Shown piece by piece: positions 16,403-17,460 of a stretch of 17,460 bases of DNA; positions within the stretch are counted from its first letter, which is position 1; every line of letters starts with the position of its first letter. The DNA comes from Lachnospiraceae bacterium (GTDB lineage: Bacteria; Bacillota; Clostridia; Lachnospirales; Lachnospiraceae). The notes beneath the pieces are model-generated. The model was not told where the DNA came from and did no database searches. It was given only the letters and a program-made list of their open reading frames with translations. The stretch covers positions 1-17,460 of the forward strand of contig JAFVEU010000129.1 in assembly GCA_017475845.1 (NCBI GenBank), given 5' to 3'. Made by a program: the position numbers and the translations under genes.

Positions 16403-17169
16403 AGGTTAAAAAATGCCCTCAAAACACTGCGAAACTTCACCGGCTGTTCCAGAAAAGCATAATGTCCGCAGCCTTCAAGCACCACAAGTCCCGCATTCGG
16501 GATCCTTTCCTCCATTATCTTCGCATCCCTCATGGGAGTGGCGGTATCCTTATCCCCCCAGATGAGCAGCGTCTCCTGCTTTATCTCCGGAAGGAGGTGC
16601 GTGAGATCCTCATTTACCGCCAGCACCAGGCACTGTCTCATTATGGGAGACGCCTTCCTGTAATCCTCGGACCCCTGCCTCATCTTCCAGTCCTCGACGA
16701 TATCCGGGAAGAGGAAATTGAATATTCTTAAGTAAAACAGCTTCTTAAGTATCTTATACTGTCTTATCTTTATCTTCTGCATAAGAGTCCTCTCCGGCAG
16801 CACTCCCGCACTGTCCATAAGGACCACCCTGTCTGTCGTAAAGGGCAGCTCCCTCCCGGAAAGGAGCTTTATTATCATCCTTCCGCCGTAGGAATGCCCT
16901 ATAAGATCCGCTTTCTTTATCCCAAGCTTCTCCATGAAGCGGCAGAAAAAACCGGCATATCTGTCAACGTTCCAGGCTTCCCCCGGCTCATCGCTCTTAC
17001 CGAAGCCCGGAAGATCGAGCTGTATGACCCTGTACTCCGGAGAAAGGGCCGCAGCCACGCTGTCGTAAACGGACATATCCGTTCCCCAGCCCTGGAGCAC
17101 CACCGCAGTTCTGTCCCCTTCACCGCTTATCTTATAGCATGTATTTATCCCGTCGATCTCAGTGAACAT
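16399..17169 (-). CDS. Alpha/beta-fold hydrolase
   Basis: 256 residues, the usual length for a single-domain alpha/beta hydrolase. The triad is visible: Ser93 in GHSYGG (91-96), Asp208 in WGDKDTATP, and His236 in GCGHYAFLEQP. QGWGTD (26-31) gives the oxyanion-side motif, and a helical cap spans about 120-185, with a basic, hydrophobic stretch (about 130-155) that could touch the membrane. No signal peptide is seen, so it should be cytosolic. Substrate unknown: esterase, lipase or thioesterase activity all fit. It is the first gene after the promoter at 17205-17233 and is coupled by a 4-base overlap to the membrane MurF-like gene, so a role in wall-precursor metabolism is plausible but unproven. 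The ATG at 17169 has GGGG about 5 bases upstream. Confidence 0.9.
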   Translation of the reverse strand: MFTEIDGINTCYKISGEGDRTAVVLQGWGTDMSVYDSVAAALSPEYRVIQLDLPGFGKSDEPGEAWNVDRYAGFFCRFMEKLGIKKADLIGHSYGGRMIIKLLSGRELPFTTDRVVLMDSAGVLPERTLMQKIKIRQYKILKKLFYLRIFNFLFPDIVEDWKMRQGSEDYRKASPIMRQCLVLAVNEDLTHLLPEIKQETLLIWGDKDTATPMRDAKIMEERIPNAGLVVLEGCGHYAFLEQPVKFRSVLRAFFNL

Positions 17170-17204
17170 TCCTGCCCCACAACATTTAGATAATATTCTT
17201 TCCT

Positions 17205-17233
17205 ATTATACCAGATATTCTCGTATTTGTAAG
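17205..17233 (-). promoter_or_regulatory. Sigma-A-type promoter with extended -10
   Basis: On the minus strand, CTTACA (17233-17228) is a 4-of-6 match to the -35 box. It is followed by a 17-base spacer and a perfect TATAAT (17210-17205) preceded by TGG (17213-17211), an extended -10. The start of transcription would fall near 17198, leaving a leader of about 29 bases before the hydrolase ATG at 17169. It is the only convincing promoter I see for the whole leftward gene run. Confidence 0.75.
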
Positions 17234-17252
17234 GTCTTTGTAATACACTTCC

Positions 17253-17264
17253 CGCGAAATCGCG
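17253..17264. repeat. Short perfect palindrome, CGCG-AAAT-CGCG
   Basis: Two 4-base arms around an AAAT loop, 20 bases upstream of the -35 box of the leftward promoter. Too short for a terminator stem; it could be part of an operator. It directly abuts the inverted 9-base element at 17265-17273. Confidence 0.4.
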
Positions 17265-17273
17265 ACTAAACGC
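17265..17273 (-). repeat. Inverted copy of the 9-base repeat core GCGTTTAGT
   Basis: The plus strand reads ACTAAACGC here, the exact reverse complement of GCGTTTAGT at 17309-17317 and 17338-17346. The copy lies about 32 bases upstream of the -35 box of the leftward promoter. Same-sequence elements in both orientations near a promoter are what a regulator binding site would look like, though nine bases alone could recur by chance. Confidence 0.45.
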
Positions 17274-17300
17274 TCACTTTTTTATTGCGGTATCGTAGAA

Positions 17301-17372
17301 CAGGACAGGCGTTTAGTGTATAATCGGAGCAGGACGGGCGTTTAGTGTATAATCGGAGCAGAATAGGCGTTT
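17301..17372 (+). repeat. 29-base tandem direct repeat, two full copies and a partial third
   Basis: Unit 1 is 17301-17329 and unit 2 is 17330-17358; they differ at one base (position 7, A or G). A third unit begins at 17359 and matches 12 of the first 14 bases before diverging. Each full unit contains GCGTTTAGTG and then TATAAT (17319-17324, 17348-17353). No spacer lies between the units, so it is not a CRISPR array. Function is unknown: operator sites, a duplicated promoter for a rightward gene beyond the window, or simple slippage are all open. Confidence 0.85.
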
Positions 17373-17373
17373 C

Positions 17374-17410
17374 GCCGGTGCCGGGCAGGCACGTCACCGG
17401 TATTACCGGT
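17374..17410. repeat. GC-rich palindromic stretch
   Basis: CCGGTG (17375-17380) is the inverse of CACCGG (17395-17400), and inside them GTGCC (17378-17382) can pair with GGCAC (17388-17392) around a GGGCA loop. Next comes ACCGGT-ATT-ACCGGT (17396-17410). There is no T-run after it on either strand, so it is not a clear terminator. The last 50 bases of the window show no gene that can be supported. Confidence 0.45.
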
Positions 17411-17460
17411 CCGGCGGACGGGTTTCCATCCGGGAAAGGGACATGTCAGAGCTGCCTGCA

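Noticed and set aside
17319..17353. Two plus-strand promoters at the TATAAT boxes in the repeats
   Set aside because: No reasonable -35 box lies 16-18 bases upstream of either box and the TG of an extended -10 is out of register. Possible but unsupported.
17301..17372. CRISPR array
   Set aside because: The units abut with no spacers, there are only two full copies, and no cas gene is present.
17443..17460. Start of a rightward gene at ATG 17443
   Set aside because: Only six codons are visible before the edge. A G-rich stretch precedes it, but with too short a spacer, so there is not enough to support a gene.
17404..17460. C-terminal end of an upstream minus-strand gene
   Set aside because: More than one minus-strand frame is open from the right edge for a few dozen codons; with no recognisable motif none can be chosen.

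Overview
The window is a run of 13 protein genes, all on the minus strand, packed with gaps of 0-32 bases or short overlaps (4 or 11 bases). It reads from right to left, starting at a strong-looking promoter near 17205-17233, and it is still going at the left edge, where the last gene is cut off. Roughly even base composition, frequent ATA/AGG/AGA codons, purine- or G-rich ribosome binding sites, a YfhO-type membrane protein, and a membrane-anchored MurF-like ligase beside a D-Ala-D-Ala ligase suggest a Gram-positive Clostridia member, probably Lachnospiraceae. That placement is inference: no rRNA or other taxonomic marker is present.

Region A (13632-17169) is a cell-wall cassette: alpha/beta hydrolase, Mur ligase with an N-terminal membrane domain, and D-alanine-D-alanine ligase. 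Region B (11939-13642) is a GGDEF-EAL protein with a degenerate cyclase motif and an intact EAL motif set, so a probable c-di-GMP phosphodiesterase. It overlaps the ligase gene by 11 bases. Region C (1-11906) is a surface-glycan cluster: glucose-1-phosphate cytidylyltransferase (RfbF), CDP-glucose 4,6-dehydratase (RfbG), the iron-sulfur/PMP 3-dehydratase RfbH, an HMGL-type aldolase fused to a second domain, a HAD phosphatase, a YfhO-family membrane protein, a thiamine-diphosphate (ThDP) enzyme of the acetolactate synthase/YerE type, a GtrB/CsbB-like polyprenyl-phosphate glycosyltransferase, and a family 8 glycosyltransferase that runs off the left edge.

Read together, RfbF-RfbG-RfbH would give CDP-4-keto-3,6-dideoxyglucose. 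The ThDP enzyme would add an acyl group to its C4 ketone, as YerE does for yersiniose, and the aldolase may build the 2-keto-acid donor, giving a longer branch than plain acetyl. The GT2 and YfhO genes match the two halves of a CsbB/YfhO-type system, in which a sugar is loaded on a lipid phosphate inside and transferred to a polymer outside. Not seen here: an RfbI-type reductase for RfbH, a final ketoreductase, and a GtcA-type flippase. They may lie left of the window or elsewhere.

The right end (17170-17460) has no supported gene. It holds the promoter, a 29-base tandem repeat (two copies plus a partial third) whose core also occurs inverted nearer the promoter, and a GC-rich palindromic stretch.
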